NCBI GenBank assembly: GCA_937923175.1 | Contig: CALALB010000041.1 | Coordinates: forward strand, 1 to 45,376 | Source of the DNA: an uncultured Chromatiaceae bacterium | GTDB lineage: Bacteria; Pseudomonadota; Gammaproteobacteria; Chromatiales; Chromatiaceae | Direction: 5' to 3' | DNA length: 45,376 nucleotides | Shown here: positions 1 through 8,180 of the stretch, in pieces | Layout of the letters: each line of letters starts with the position of its first letter | Position numbering within the stretch: position 1 is the first letter of the stretch | Made by a program: the position numbers and the translations under genes | Notes under the pieces: generated by a model | What the model saw: the letters and a program-made list of their open reading frames with translations, nothing else | Told to the model about the DNA's origin: nothing | Databases searched by the model: none

Positions 1-112
1 CCAGCAATGGCGGCGCTGCGGCAGGGAGGGTCTCTGTCGCAGTCGGGAAGGTGATGCCTGTCAGAGACGCATCCGGGAAACCAAAGCCGTCGAGGCAGGA
101 AAAGAACCGTGC
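1..112. repeat. 112-bp terminal repeat, left copy (inverted relative to right end)
   Basis: Bases 1-112 are the exact reverse complement of bases 45236-45347; I compared them base by base and found no mismatch. The left copy begins at base 1, so the element probably continues beyond the window. Weaker similarity continues rightward to about 136: a stretch ending in ACTTTTTTGA here corresponds to ACTTTCTTGA in the reversed right copy. I found no transposase frame in it. It lies just upstream of skp, where bamA is usually found, so it may mark a rearrangement or only a contig break at a dispersed repeat. Confidence 0.95.
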
Positions 113-146
113 ACGCTTATGCGCACTTTTTTGAGAGCAGATATCC

Positions 147-695
147 GTGAGACCCCATGTCCTGCCATTCATCCTGGTCGGACTGCTGGGCGGTCCGCCA
201 TGCGCCACACCAGCGAGTGAATACCGCATCGCTGTGGTCGATCCGAACCGAATCGTCGAACAATCGCCGCAATACGAGGCCGCGCGCGAGGCCCTGCAGC
301 GCGAGATCGAGGAACGCGAGCGGAGTCTGCGCGAGCAGCAAGAACAGATTGCCGCCTTACAGCGCCAGCTTGAACGCGACGGCTCATTGATGAGCGAGAG
401 CGAACTGCAACGCTTGCAAAACGACATCCGCAGTCGTACCCGCAAGATCAAATATGCCCGGGATGAATTCCAGGATGACTTTGCCTTGCGTCAAAGCGAG
501 CTCAGAACCCGCCTGAGCCGGCAGGTGCAAGAGGTGGTGGTCGAATTGGCCAAGGAGCAACAGATCGACCTGATCCTCAGCGAGGGTCTGGTCTATGCCA
601 ACCCGCGCATCGATATCTCGGATCTGGTGATCGAGCGTCTCAAGCAGGAGTTTGAGAAACACAGCGGGCAGCGGGGGGGAGAAGGCGCCCGCTGA
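147..695 (+). CDS. skp: Skp/OmpH-family periplasmic chaperone
   Basis: This encodes a 182-residue OmpH/Skp-like protein. Skp binds unfolded outer-membrane proteins in the periplasm and escorts them to the BAM complex. Residues 1-24 look like a Sec signal peptide with a hydrophobic core (LPFILVGLLGG). The mature part starts with the family-typical strand YRIAVVDPNRIVEQSP, followed by a long charged helical region (about 45-130) expected to form the tentacle arms, and a C-terminal strand region (IDLILSEGLVYANPRIDIS). The start is GTG at 147 with a weak GAGAG upstream; no other in-frame start keeps the signal peptide. It heads the lpx operon, the usual gammaproteobacterial order, but the bamA normally before it is replaced by the terminal repeat. 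Confidence 0.9.
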   Translation: MRPHVLPFILVGLLGGPPCATPASEYRIAVVDPNRIVEQSPQYEAAREALQREIEERERSLREQQEQIAALQRQLERDGSLMSESELQRLQNDIRSRTRKIKYARDEFQDDFALRQSELRTRLSRQVQEVVVELAKEQQIDLILSEGLVYANPRIDISDLVIERLKQEFEKHSGQRGGEGAR

Positions 696-725
696 TGGCC
701 TTTACCCCAGGGAACAGAGTGCCCC

Positions 726-1772
726 ATGACCCTTCAGATCGGTGAGCTCGCTGCCCGGTTAGGCTTGAGGCTGCAGGGTGATCCACGGGTGGTGGTCAGC
801 CATATCGCCCAACTCGACCGGGCTGGACCGCAGAGCCTAAGCTTTCTCGGAGACCCCAGTTATCGCGCGCACCTGGCTACGACCGGTGCTGCGGCAGTCA
901 TCCTGAGGGAGAGCGATGCTGCAGCGTCCCCGGTGCCAGCGCTGATCAGCGACAATCCCTATCTCGCCTTTGCCCGTGCCGCTCAATTATTGCATCCGGA
1001 GCCCGAAGTGATCGGCGGTATCCATCCCTCAGCAGTCATTGATCCCAGCGCCCGGATCGATCCAACTGCCTGGATTGGGCCCTTAACCGTCATTGAGGCC
1101 AGGGTTGTCGTCGGGCCAGGTGTCTTCATCGGACCGGGTTGTATCCTGGGTGAAGGGGTAGAGATCGGTGCCGCCAGCCGGTTGGTGGCGCGCGTGACCC
1201 TGTGTGCCGGTACCAAGGTCGGTCAGCGTGCCCTGATCCATCCCGGGGCAGTGATCGGCCGGGCAGGTTTCGGTTTTGCCAAGGATGGGGAGTGTTGGGT
1301 GCGCATCCCTCAGATCGGGCGCGCCGTACTGGGAGACGATGTCGAGATCGGCGCCAATACCACGGTTGATCGGGGTACCATTGGAGATACGATCATCGGT
1401 AATGGGGTCAAACTCGACAATCATATCCAGATCGGGCACAACGTCGTGATCGGCGAGCATACCGCCATAGCAGCCAATACCGGCATCTCGGGTTCGACCC
1501 GTATTGGGCGCAATTGTACCCTGGCCGGCGCTGTTGGTATGGCAGGGCATCTAGAGATCGGCGATAACGTGCATTTTACTGGGATGGCTATGGTCACGCG
1601 CTCATTCAAGGAGCCCGGCGTCTATAGCAGTGGAATACCTGCAATGCCGAACAGGGATTGGCGGCGCAATGTGGCGCGTTTTAAACAGCTCGATGAACTT
1701 GCGCGCCGAATCAAGCAACTCGAACTCTCGCTTGCCGCTATGAATTCAACGCATAACCCGAGGGGGTCCTGA
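726..1772 (+). CDS. lpxD: UDP-3-O-acylglucosamine N-acyltransferase LpxD
   Basis: A 348-residue LpxD, which transfers the second 3-hydroxyacyl chain from acyl-ACP to UDP-3-O-acyl-glucosamine in lipid A synthesis in the cytoplasm. The N-terminal UDP-binding domain (1-100) has the typical [18 protein letters not shown] opening. It is followed by many hexapeptide repeats of a left-handed beta helix (about 105-300), including the catalytic-His region [14 protein letters not shown], and a C-terminal helix. Length matches the family (about 340). The TGA stop overlaps the fabZ ATG as TGATG, indicating translational coupling. Confidence 0.97.
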   Translation: MTLQIGELAARLGLRLQGDPRVVVSHIAQLDRAGPQSLSFLGDPSYRAHLATTGAAAVILRESDAAASPVPALISDNPYLAFARAAQLLHPEPEVIGGIHPSAVIDPSARIDPTAWIGPLTVIEARVVVGPGVFIGPGCILGEGVEIGAASRLVARVTLCAGTKVGQRALIHPGAVIGRAGFGFAKDGECWVRIPQIGRAVLGDDVEIGANTTVDRGTIGDTIIGNGVKLDNHIQIGHNVVIGEHTAIAANTGISGSTRIGRNCTLAGAVGMAGHLEIGDNVHFTGMAMVTRSFKEPGVYSSGIPAMPNRDWRRNVARFKQLDELARRIKQLELSLAAMNSTHNPRGS

Positions 1773-2272
1773 TGGATGGGACCGAGCTGAAATCTGCCAA
1801 GGTCTCAGACCCCCTGAAAGAGGCCGGGCCAATGGATATCCATCGGATCCTGAGGCTATTACCGCACCGCTATCCCTTTCTATTGGTCGACCGAGTCATT
1901 GATTATCGGATCAACGACTACCTGATCGCGCTCAAGAATGTCACCTTCAACGAGCCATTCTTTACCGGCCATTTTCCGGTCCGCCCGGTGATGCCGGGAG
2001 TGCTGATTGTCGAGGCCATGGCTCAGGCGACTGGTCTCTTGGCGATGGCCTCACGCCCCGATCTAGTCGGTGAACGATCGCTGTATTATTTCGTCGGCAT
2101 CGATAAGGCGCGTTTCAAACGGCCCGTCGAGCCGGGTGACCAGCTCATCATGGAGGTCAGGCTAGGGCCGGTGCGCCGCGGCATCTGGAGATTCGATGGG
2201 GAGGCGCGCGTCGATGACAAGGTCGTTGCCAACGCCGAGATCATGTGCACAGCCCGGGATTTCGACGCTTGA
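1772..2272 (+). CDS. fabZ: 3-hydroxyacyl-[ACP] dehydratase FabZ
   Basis: FabZ dehydrates 3-hydroxyacyl-ACP in fatty-acid elongation and competes with the Lpx enzymes for 3-hydroxymyristoyl-ACP. The hot-dog fold motifs [14 protein letters not shown] and [20 protein letters not shown] are present; catalytic residues are His67 and Glu81 in this numbering. Starting at 1772 gives 166 residues, with a good Shine-Dalgarno (GAGGGGG) and overlap with the lpxD stop. A second ATG at 1832 has AAAGAGG upstream and gives 146 residues, closer to the usual 145-150, so the true start is undecided. The stop overlaps the likely lpxA start. Confidence 0.96.
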   Translation: MDGTELKSAKVSDPLKEAGPMDIHRILRLLPHRYPFLLVDRVIDYRINDYLIALKNVTFNEPFFTGHFPVRPVMPGVLIVEAMAQATGLLAMASRPDLVGERSLYYFVGIDKARFKRPVEPGDQLIMEVRLGPVRRGIWRFDGEARVDDKVVANAEIMCTARDFDA

Positions 2273-3039
2273 TCCACCCCACTGCCCTGGTCGATCCGGG
2301 GGCTGAGCTCGATTCGACCGTCGAGGTCGGTCCATATGCGGTGATCGGACCTGGGGTAGAGATCGATGCTGGAACCTCGATTGGGCCGCATGCGGTGCTC
2401 AAGGGACCGACCCGGATCGGGCGTGACAATCGGATCTTTCAGTTTGCCTCGGTCGGCGAGGACCCTCAGGACAAAAAATACGGTGGCGAACCCACCTGGC
2501 TCATCATGGGCGACCGTAATCGGGTACGCGAATTCGCGACCATTCATCGCGGCACGACCCAGGATCGGGGGGTGACCCGCATCGGTGATGATAACCTCTT
2601 CATGGCCTATACCCATGTTGCCCATGATTGTTGGATCGGCAACCAGGTGATCCTGGCCAATGCAGCATCCCTGGGGGGGCATGTCGAGGTCCAGGACTGG
2701 GCGATCCTCGGCGGTTTCGCCATTGTTCACCAATTCTGCCGGATCGGTGCCCATGCCTTTTGCGCCATGGGTTCAGTCATCACCCAGGATGTCCCACCCT
2801 ATATCATGGTCGCTGGTCATCCGGCCCAGCCGCATGGGATCAATACCGAGGGTCTGCGTCGGCGCGGCTTCGCGCCCAAAACCATTCAATCGATCAAGCG
2901 CGCCTATCGCACCCTGTATTTGGCCAATCTCAGGCTGGAAGAGGCGCGCGCCCGCATCCAAGAGATGTCTGCAACCACCCCTGAGCTCGAGGTACTGGCC
3001 AACTTTATTGGCCAGGGCGGACGCGGCCTGATCCGCTGA
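2269..3039 (+). CDS. lpxA: UDP-N-acetylglucosamine O-acyltransferase LpxA
   Basis: LpxA catalyses the first step of lipid A synthesis, moving a 3-hydroxyacyl chain from ACP to UDP-GlcNAc. The protein is a left-handed beta helix of hexapeptide repeats followed by a helical C-terminus ending in the family-typical RGLIR. The catalytic-His region reads [13 protein letters not shown], and [12 protein letters not shown] and [17 protein letters not shown] match the family. I chose TTG at 2269, which overlaps the fabZ stop (TTGA) and yields [12 protein letters not shown], matching where LpxA proteins begin. A GTG at 2245 would add eight residues (total 264) inside fabZ. Confidence 0.96.
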   Translation: MIHPTALVDPGAELDSTVEVGPYAVIGPGVEIDAGTSIGPHAVLKGPTRIGRDNRIFQFASVGEDPQDKKYGGEPTWLIMGDRNRVREFATIHRGTTQDRGVTRIGDDNLFMAYTHVAHDCWIGNQVILANAASLGGHVEVQDWAILGGFAIVHQFCRIGAHAFCAMGSVITQDVPPYIMVAGHPAQPHGINTEGLRRRGFAPKTIQSIKRAYRTLYLANLRLEEARARIQEMSATTPELEVLANFIGQGGRGLIR

Positions 3040-4247
3040 TGGACCGGCCAGAGCCCAAATCCTTGGTGATCGGTCTGGTCGCCAATGAGCCTTCCGGCGA
3101 CCAGCTCGGCGCTTTGCTGATCCGCGCCATCCGTACCCGGTACCCCGATGTCCAGTGTATCGGGGTGGCTGGACCCAGGATGCAGGCTGCCGGTTGTCAG
3201 ACCCTCTTTGAGATGGAGCGCCTTGCGGTCATGGGACTGACCGAGGTCCTGGCCCATCTCCCTGAGCTGTTGGGATTACGCCGCCGGCTTGAGGAGTATT
3301 TCATCGCCCACCCACCGGCGGTCTTCATCGGGATCGATGCGCCTGATTTTAATCTCGGCCTTGAGGCGCGGCTGCGGGCGCGGGGGATCAAGACCGTGCA
3401 CCTGGTCAGCCCCACCGTTTGGGCCTGGCGACCTGGACGGGTGAATCAGATCCGGCGGGCAGTCGATCGGTTATTTTGCCTGTTTCCCTTCGAGGAGTCC
3501 TTTCTGCGGCAACACGGGGTCCCAGCGCTCTATATCGGCCATCCCCTGGCCGATGAGATCCCCCTGAGCGTTGATCGCCAACAGGCGCGCGCAGCCCTTG
3601 GGCTGCCCTTGGCTGCGCCCATCATCGCCCTACTTCCCGGCAGCCGCCTCAGCGAGCTGAGCAGCTTGGCGCGGCCCTTTATCGAGACTGCGCGCCTGTG
3701 TCTAGCCAGCCGCCCTGAGCTGAGGTTCGTGGTCCCTCTGGTCAATGAGCGGCTGCGTGCCTATTGGGTAGCCGAGCTCAGGCGTCTTGACCCAAACCTG
3801 CCGGCGACCCTGCTCGACGGCCAAAGCCACACCGCCCTCGCCGCAGCCGATGCCGTGTTGACGGCCTCTGGCACGGCCACCTTGGAGGCATTATTGTTTA
3901 AGCGCCCGATGGTGGTTGCCTATCGGCTCCACCCGCTGACTTACCATCTGGTCAAGGGCTTGCGGCTGATCAAGGTCCCTTATGTGGCCATGGCCAATCT
4001 GCTGGTTGGACAGGCGCTAGCCCCTGAGTTTTTGCAGGACGCTTGCCGTCCTGAAAGGCTTGCCCCTGCCCTGCTCGCCCATCTGAATGAACCTGAACGG
4101 GTTGCCATGATCCAAGCGGAATATCAAAGGGTTCACGCGCTGCTCAGACGCGATGCCGCAGCGACAGCGGCCCAAAATATCCTGGCGCTGATCGAGTCTG
4201 AAACAGACCTCGCCCCAGGGTCGCAGGGATCATGGATCAAGGCTTGA
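3039..4247 (+). CDS. lpxB: Lipid-A-disaccharide synthase LpxB
   Basis: LpxB (402 residues, family about 380) is a GT-B fold glycosyltransferase that condenses UDP-2,3-diacylglucosamine with lipid X at the inner membrane face. Recognisable motifs are [20 protein letters not shown] at the N-terminus, [39 protein letters not shown], and the nucleotide-binding [20 protein letters not shown] near residues 280-300. The ATG overlaps the lpxA TGA (TGATG), continuing the coupled operon. The last 16 bases overlap the rnhB start. Confidence 0.97.
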   Translation: MDRPEPKSLVIGLVANEPSGDQLGALLIRAIRTRYPDVQCIGVAGPRMQAAGCQTLFEMERLAVMGLTEVLAHLPELLGLRRRLEEYFIAHPPAVFIGIDAPDFNLGLEARLRARGIKTVHLVSPTVWAWRPGRVNQIRRAVDRLFCLFPFEESFLRQHGVPALYIGHPLADEIPLSVDRQQARAALGLPLAAPIIALLPGSRLSELSSLARPFIETARLCLASRPELRFVVPLVNERLRAYWVAELRRLDPNLPATLLDGQSHTALAAADAVLTASGTATLEALLFKRPMVVAYRLHPLTYHLVKGLRLIKVPYVAMANLLVGQALAPEFLQDACRPERLAPALLAHLNEPERVAMIQAEYQRVHALLRRDAAATAAQNILALIESETDLAPGSQGSWIKA

Positions 4248-4816
4248 ACCAAGCCGACACCGAGGTGCTGATCGCTGGCGTCGATGAGGCGGGACGCGGC
4301 CCCCTGGCGGGGCCGGTCTGTGCAGCAGCGGTTATCCTTGATCCCGCGTCCCCAATCCTTGGGCTCGCCGACTCCAAGATCCTCAGTCCAAGCCGCCGCG
4401 CCCAGCTTGCCTCATTGATCCAGGCGCAGGCCCTTGCCTGGTCGATCGCCTGGGCAAGCGTTGAGGAGATCGATCGACTCAATATTCTGCAGGCCAGCAT
4501 GCTCGCCATGGAACGCGCGGTGGCAAGTCTCAAGCTCAAGCCGAGCAAGGCCCTGGTCGATGGCAATCGCTGCCCCCAGCTTGCCCTACCCGTCGAGGCC
4601 ATTGTCAGCGGCGATCGGCTGATCCCCGCGATCAGCGCGGCCTCGATCCTCGCCAAGGTCGCGCGTGATCGCTTCATGATCGAGCTCGATGCCCAATATC
4701 CCGGCTACGGCTTTGCCAGACATAAAGGCTATCCTACCGCTGAACATCGAGGAGCGCTCAGGCGCCTCGGACCTACCCCTTGGCATCGATCGAGCTTTCA
4801 TTGGGGCCCTGACTGA
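4232..4816 (+). CDS. rnhB: Ribonuclease HII
   Basis: RNase HII removes misincorporated ribonucleotides from DNA and cleaves RNA-DNA hybrids. The 194-residue protein has the hallmark metal-binding motif [13 protein letters not shown] (Asp18, Glu19), the third acidic site within ALVDGN, and [13 protein letters not shown], which carries the DSILAK-like element. The start ATG lies inside the 3' end of lpxB, the same junction seen in many gammaproteobacteria, where rnhB ends the lpx operon. Downstream is the hairpin shared with the convergent heat-shock gene. Confidence 0.97.
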   Translation: MDQGLNQADTEVLIAGVDEAGRGPLAGPVCAAAVILDPASPILGLADSKILSPSRRAQLASLIQAQALAWSIAWASVEEIDRLNILQASMLAMERAVASLKLKPSKALVDGNRCPQLALPVEAIVSGDRLIPAISAASILAKVARDRFMIELDAQYPGYGFARHKGYPTAEHRGALRRLGPTPWHRSSFHWGPD

Positions 4817-4828
4817 AGGCCAAATAAA

Positions 4829-4849
4829 AAGCCGGGGAAACCCCGGCTT
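4829..4849 (-). terminator. Rho-independent terminator of the small heat-shock gene
   Basis: A perfect GCCGGGG-AAA-CCCCGGC hairpin extended by A:T pairs. On the minus strand the stem is followed by a U-rich run (from the AAAAA at 4826-4830), so it terminates the heat-shock transcript. On the plus strand only TT follows, so it may act weakly for the lpx-rnhB transcript as well. Confidence 0.85.
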
Positions 4850-4874
4850 GCTTACGACGCTCAGGCGCCTTACT

Positions 4875-5348
4875 TTAGGCCGCCTTGGCCTGCTCTTCGG
4901 CAGGCACATGCTCGATGGCTGGGTTTGCAGCCCCCGCCTTGATCTCGATGCGCCGCGGTCTCATCGCCTCAGGCACCTCGCGCACCAGGTCGATATGCAG
5001 TAGGCCGTTTGCTAGACGCGCCTCTACGACCTTTACATAGTCGGCCAGCTGGAACTTGCGCTCGAACGCCCGATTCGCAATCCCGCGATACAAGAAGTTG
5101 CCCTCACTTTCGCTCGCCTGCCGCTGACCCGAGATCGTGAGCAGATTATCCTTGACCTCGATATTCAGCTCGGACTCGGTGAAACCCGCAACCGCCAGGG
5201 TGATGCGATAGCGGTTTTCATCAAGCAGCTCGACATTATAGGGCGGATAACCACCCGGCTCGCTGCGATAGGCCATCTCCAGCGCACTGGCCAGCCGATC
5301 AAAGCCGATCATCGAGCGAAACAGGGGCGAGAAGTCGATCGTCGTCAT
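4875..5348 (-). CDS. Small heat-shock protein, Hsp20/alpha-crystallin (IbpA-like)
   Basis: An ATP-independent holdase that binds unfolding proteins as oligomers. Numbered from the chosen start it is 157 residues: an N-terminal arm (FSPLFRSMIGFDRL) typical of class A bacterial sHsps such as IbpA, the alpha-crystallin domain (about 35-125, with YRITLAVAGFTESELNIEV and NLLTISGQR), the dimer-swap region GNFLYRGIANRAFERKFQLA, the conserved A-x-x-x-NGLL (ARLANGLLHIDL), and an I-x-I-type tail (RRIEIKAG). The start at 5348 has AAGGAGG eight bases upstream; in-frame ATGs further upstream are less well placed. Its promoter holds a perfect CIRCE operator, so HrcA control is expected. Confidence 0.93.
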   Translation of the reverse strand: MTTIDFSPLFRSMIGFDRLASALEMAYRSEPGGYPPYNVELLDENRYRITLAVAGFTESELNIEVKDNLLTISGQRQASESEGNFLYRGIANRAFERKFQLADYVKVVEARLANGLLHIDLVREVPEAMRPRRIEIKAGAANPAIEHVPAEEQAKAA

Positions 5349-5441
5349 ACGCATATCCTCCTTTCCAGAGCAATATGTTGAAGGGGGCATTCATCACGAA
5401 CCACCCATTGGCGCGGCCCCACTTGGGCGACCGCACTATGA

Positions 5442-5469
5442 TTTATAGCACAAATTAGCACTCTGTCAA
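5442..5469 (-). promoter_or_regulatory. Sigma70-type promoter of the small heat-shock gene
   Basis: On the minus strand a consensus -35 TTGACA (5469-5464) and a -10 TATAAA (5447-5442) are separated by 16 bases. The gene start lies about 95 bases downstream. The promoter is interleaved with the CIRCE operator, so repressor and RNA polymerase would compete. No sigma32-type element was apparent. Confidence 0.75.
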
Positions 5470-5481
5470 GGTGAGTGCTAA
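5455..5481 (-). promoter_or_regulatory. CIRCE operator (HrcA binding site)
   Basis: TTAGCACTC, nine bases, then GAGTGCTAA: a perfect nine-by-nine inverted repeat identical to the CIRCE consensus. HrcA binds this element and represses heat-shock operons until heat inactivates it. It overlaps the -35 and spacer of the hsp20 promoter. The next plus-strand gene starts 140 bases away, so hsp20 is the clear target. Confidence 0.96.
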
Positions 5482-5620
5482 TTCTTGACGCATCTGCCCG
5501 CGCCGACCATCATCATGGTATCCGCTCCAAGGGCGGCGCGGACTGGGCTATTAGTCATCAAACAGTCATGCGCTGCCCTTAGCCTTATATATCTCCGCAA
5601 GCCTCTGGACATCCTGCCTC

Positions 5621-6727
5621 ATGACTGAGCTTGTCACCCCCTATTATCTGATCGATGAAGCCCGCCTGAAGCGCAACCTTGAGATTATCCAAGCGGTGCG
5701 CGAACGCTCCGGGGCCAAATCGGTGTTGGCGCTTAAATGTTTCTCAAGCTGGTGTGTATTTCCCTTGATGCGCCAGTATATGGACGGGACCACTAGCAGC
5801 TCGCCCTTTGAGGCGCGCCTGGGCCATGAAGAGTTCGGCGGCGAGGTCCATGCCTATAGCGTGGGCTTCTCGCGCGCCGATGTGCTTGAGGTGCGCCCAT
5901 TTGCCGATAAGATCATCTTTAACTCGGTCTCCCAGCTGAAGCGCTTCTATCCTGAGGTCGCCGGCCTAAACCTCGGGCTGCGGGTCAATCCCGGGATCAG
6001 CTATTCGCCCTATGATCTCGCCGACCCCGGGCGGCGTTATTCGCGCCTTGGCGCCATCGACAAACAGGCAATCGCCGAGGTACTCCCCTGGCTCCGCGGT
6101 CTGATGTTTCATTTCAACTGCGAAAACGATGATGTGGAGCACGTTTGCAGCGCGATTGCCACCATCGGTCAAGAATATGGCGACTTTCTGGAACGCCTGG
6201 AGTGGGTCAGCCTCGGCGGCGGGATCTCGTTGACCCATGAGGGTTATCCGGTCGAGCGCCTGTGCGCGGCCCTGGCATCCTTCAGCAAGCGGTTCGGGGT
6301 GCAGGTCTATCTCGAGCCAGGCGAGGCGGCGGTGACCCAAAGCGCTGAGCTTGTCACCACAGTGCTCGATGTAGTGCATAACGAGATCGACATCGCCATT
6401 ATCGACGCTTCGCTCGAGGCGCATCTGCTCGACCATCTCATCTATCGCACAACCCCAAGACTCGCCAGTCCAGGCCCAGGCCCCCATCGGATGATGGTGG
6501 CTGGGCGTACCTGTCTAGCCGGCGATGTCTTTGGCGACTTCATGCTGGAGAAACCTCTAGAGGTCGGTGATGAGGTCAGGATCGCTGATGCCGCGGCCTA
6601 TACCCTGGTCAAGATGACCTGGTTCAACGGCATCGCCATGCCCTCGATCGCCGTGCGCCGGCTGGATGGGCGTATCGAACTCATCCGGTCGTTTGGATAC
6701 GACGATTTTAAACGCAGCCTGTCTTAA
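5621..6727 (+). CDS. nspC: Carboxynorspermidine/carboxyspermidine decarboxylase
   Basis: A PLP enzyme of the alanine-racemase fold that decarboxylates carboxynorspermidine or carboxyspermidine, the last step of the aspartate-semialdehyde route to triamines. The 368-residue length fits the family. Lys39 in SVLALKCFSSW should carry PLP; HFNCEN (164-169), SLGGGISLTHEGYP (glycine-rich phosphate site) and GRTCLAGDVFGDF (Cys298, Asp302) are expected active-site elements. It starts at ATG 5621 and is followed 15 bases later by the dehydrogenase of the same pathway, so the two are surely co-transcribed. Confidence 0.95.
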   Translation: MTELVTPYYLIDEARLKRNLEIIQAVRERSGAKSVLALKCFSSWCVFPLMRQYMDGTTSSSPFEARLGHEEFGGEVHAYSVGFSRADVLEVRPFADKIIFNSVSQLKRFYPEVAGLNLGLRVNPGISYSPYDLADPGRRYSRLGAIDKQAIAEVLPWLRGLMFHFNCENDDVEHVCSAIATIGQEYGDFLERLEWVSLGGGISLTHEGYPVERLCAALASFSKRFGVQVYLEPGEAAVTQSAELVTTVLDVVHNEIDIAIIDASLEAHLLDHLIYRTTPRLASPGPGPHRMMVAGRTCLAGDVFGDFMLEKPLEVGDEVRIADAAAYTLVKMTWFNGIAMPSIAVRRLDGRIELIRSFGYDDFKRSLS

Positions 6728-6742
6728 GTAAGGAAAGAAACA

Positions 6743-8083
6743 ATGAAAAAGAACATCTTGATCATCGGCGCCGGTGGCGTCGCCCATGTCGCGGCGCATA
6801 AGGCAGCCATGTACAACGATGAACTGGGTGACATCTGCATCGCCTCCCGTACCCTTTCCAAATGCGAGCGGATTATTGAAAGCATCCAGCGAAAAGGCCA
6901 TCTCAAAGACACCAGCAACAGGCTCCATGCGCGCCAGATTAATGCCTTGGATATCCCAGCGACGATCGCTCTGATCAAAGAAACCCGTTCAGAGATCGTG
7001 ATCAATCTAGGTCAAGCATTTCTCAATATGTCGGTCTTGGAGGCCTGTCTTGAGACAGGTGCGGCCTATATCGACACCGCCATCCATGAAGAACCCGATA
7101 AGGTCTGTGAAAATCCGCCCTGGTATGCCAACTATGAATGGAAACGCAAGGATCGCTGTACGGAAAAGGGTGTGACAGCAATTCTGGGCGCAGGCTTTGA
7201 CCCCGGTGTGGTTAATGCCTATTGCGCGCTTGCAGTCAAGCATTATTTTGATAGAATCGAGACCATTGACATTCTAGATGTCAATGCCGGAAACCATGGT
7301 AAATATTTTGCTACCAATTTCGATCCAGAGATCAACTTCCGTGAATTCATCAAGGTCTGGACCTGGATCGATCGGCAATGGAAGGAATATCCAACCCATA
7401 CCGTCAAGCGTGTCTGGGAATTTCCAATCGTAGGCCGCCAGCCGGTTTACTTAAACGGCCATGATGAACTCCATTCGCTGTCTAAAAATATCGATGCCGA
7501 CAGTATCCGCTTCTGGATGGGTTTTGGCGATCACTATATCAATGTTTTTACCGTTCTGCGCACCCTAGGGTTTTTGTCACATATGCCGGTGAGACTTGCC
7601 GATGGTCAGGAGGTAGTTCCATTGAAGGTGGTCAAGGCACTTTTGCCCGATCCCATGACCCTAGCACCTAATTACACAGGCAAAACCTGCATCGGCAATA
7701 TCATTAAAGGCTGGAAAGACGGCAAGCGGCGCGAACTGTTCATCTATCAGGTTTCAGATCATCATGCTTGCTATGAGGAGGTTGAATCTCAGGCGATCAG
7801 TTATACAGCCGGTGTCCCGCCGGTCGCAGCGGCGCGGCTGATTGCCAATGGCACCTGGGATGTTAAGACCATGGTCAATGTCGAGGAGCTCGATCCAGAT
7901 CCATTCATCGCCCTCTTAGACCAGATGGGCCTTCCAACCGAGTACAAAGAGATTGAGCCGGATAGTCCAGAATCATTCAATGGCACTGTGCGGGATTTAC
8001 AAACTGAAATCGCTGAATCGACAGTGACAGTCACTGTTTCGGCAGCTGATCCTATGATCGCGGTCCGACCCAGGCAACAGTGA
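6743..8083 (+). CDS. Carboxynorspermidine synthase (saccharopine dehydrogenase family)
   Basis: A 446-residue NAD(P)H enzyme of the saccharopine-dehydrogenase superfamily. In this context it should condense L-aspartate semialdehyde with putrescine or diaminopropane and reduce the Schiff base to carboxyspermidine or carboxynorspermidine, the substrate of the adjacent decarboxylase. The N-terminal Rossmann motif is NILIIGAGGVAHVAAHKAA, followed by VINLGQAFLNMSVLEACLE and GAGFDPGVVNAYCA, as in this family. A good ribosome site (GGAAAG) precedes ATG 6743. This pair replaces the SpeD/SpeE route; neither gene is in the window. Which diamine is used cannot be read from sequence. Confidence 0.93.
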   Translation: MKKNILIIGAGGVAHVAAHKAAMYNDELGDICIASRTLSKCERIIESIQRKGHLKDTSNRLHARQINALDIPATIALIKETRSEIVINLGQAFLNMSVLEACLETGAAYIDTAIHEEPDKVCENPPWYANYEWKRKDRCTEKGVTAILGAGFDPGVVNAYCALAVKHYFDRIETIDILDVNAGNHGKYFATNFDPEINFREFIKVWTWIDRQWKEYPTHTVKRVWEFPIVGRQPVYLNGHDELHSLSKNIDADSIRFWMGFGDHYINVFTVLRTLGFLSHMPVRLADGQEVVPLKVVKALLPDPMTLAPNYTGKTCIGNIIKGWKDGKRRELFIYQVSDHHACYEEVESQAISYTAGVPPVAAARLIANGTWDVKTMVNVEELDPDPFIALLDQMGLPTEYKEIEPDSPESFNGTVRDLQTEIAESTVTVTVSAADPMIAVRPRQQ

Positions 8084-8132
8084 TTTTACGGCCTTCTCCT
8101 CCATGATCTCTGGGAGAAGAGGGCCTCTAGCT

Positions 8133-8161
8133 GGCCTTTAGCAAGGATAGAAGGCCTTTTT
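8133..8161 (+). terminator. Terminator-like hairpin between polyamine genes
   Basis: GGCCTT, a 12-base loop, AAGGCC, then TTTTT in the 97-base gap between the dehydrogenase and the decarboxylase. A second imperfect pairing (GGCCTTCTCC near 8090 with GGGAGAAGAGGGCC near 8112-8125) precedes it. It probably ends or attenuates transcription before the decarboxylase gene. Confidence 0.6.
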
Positions 8162-8180
8162 GATCAGGGGGTCTTGAACG

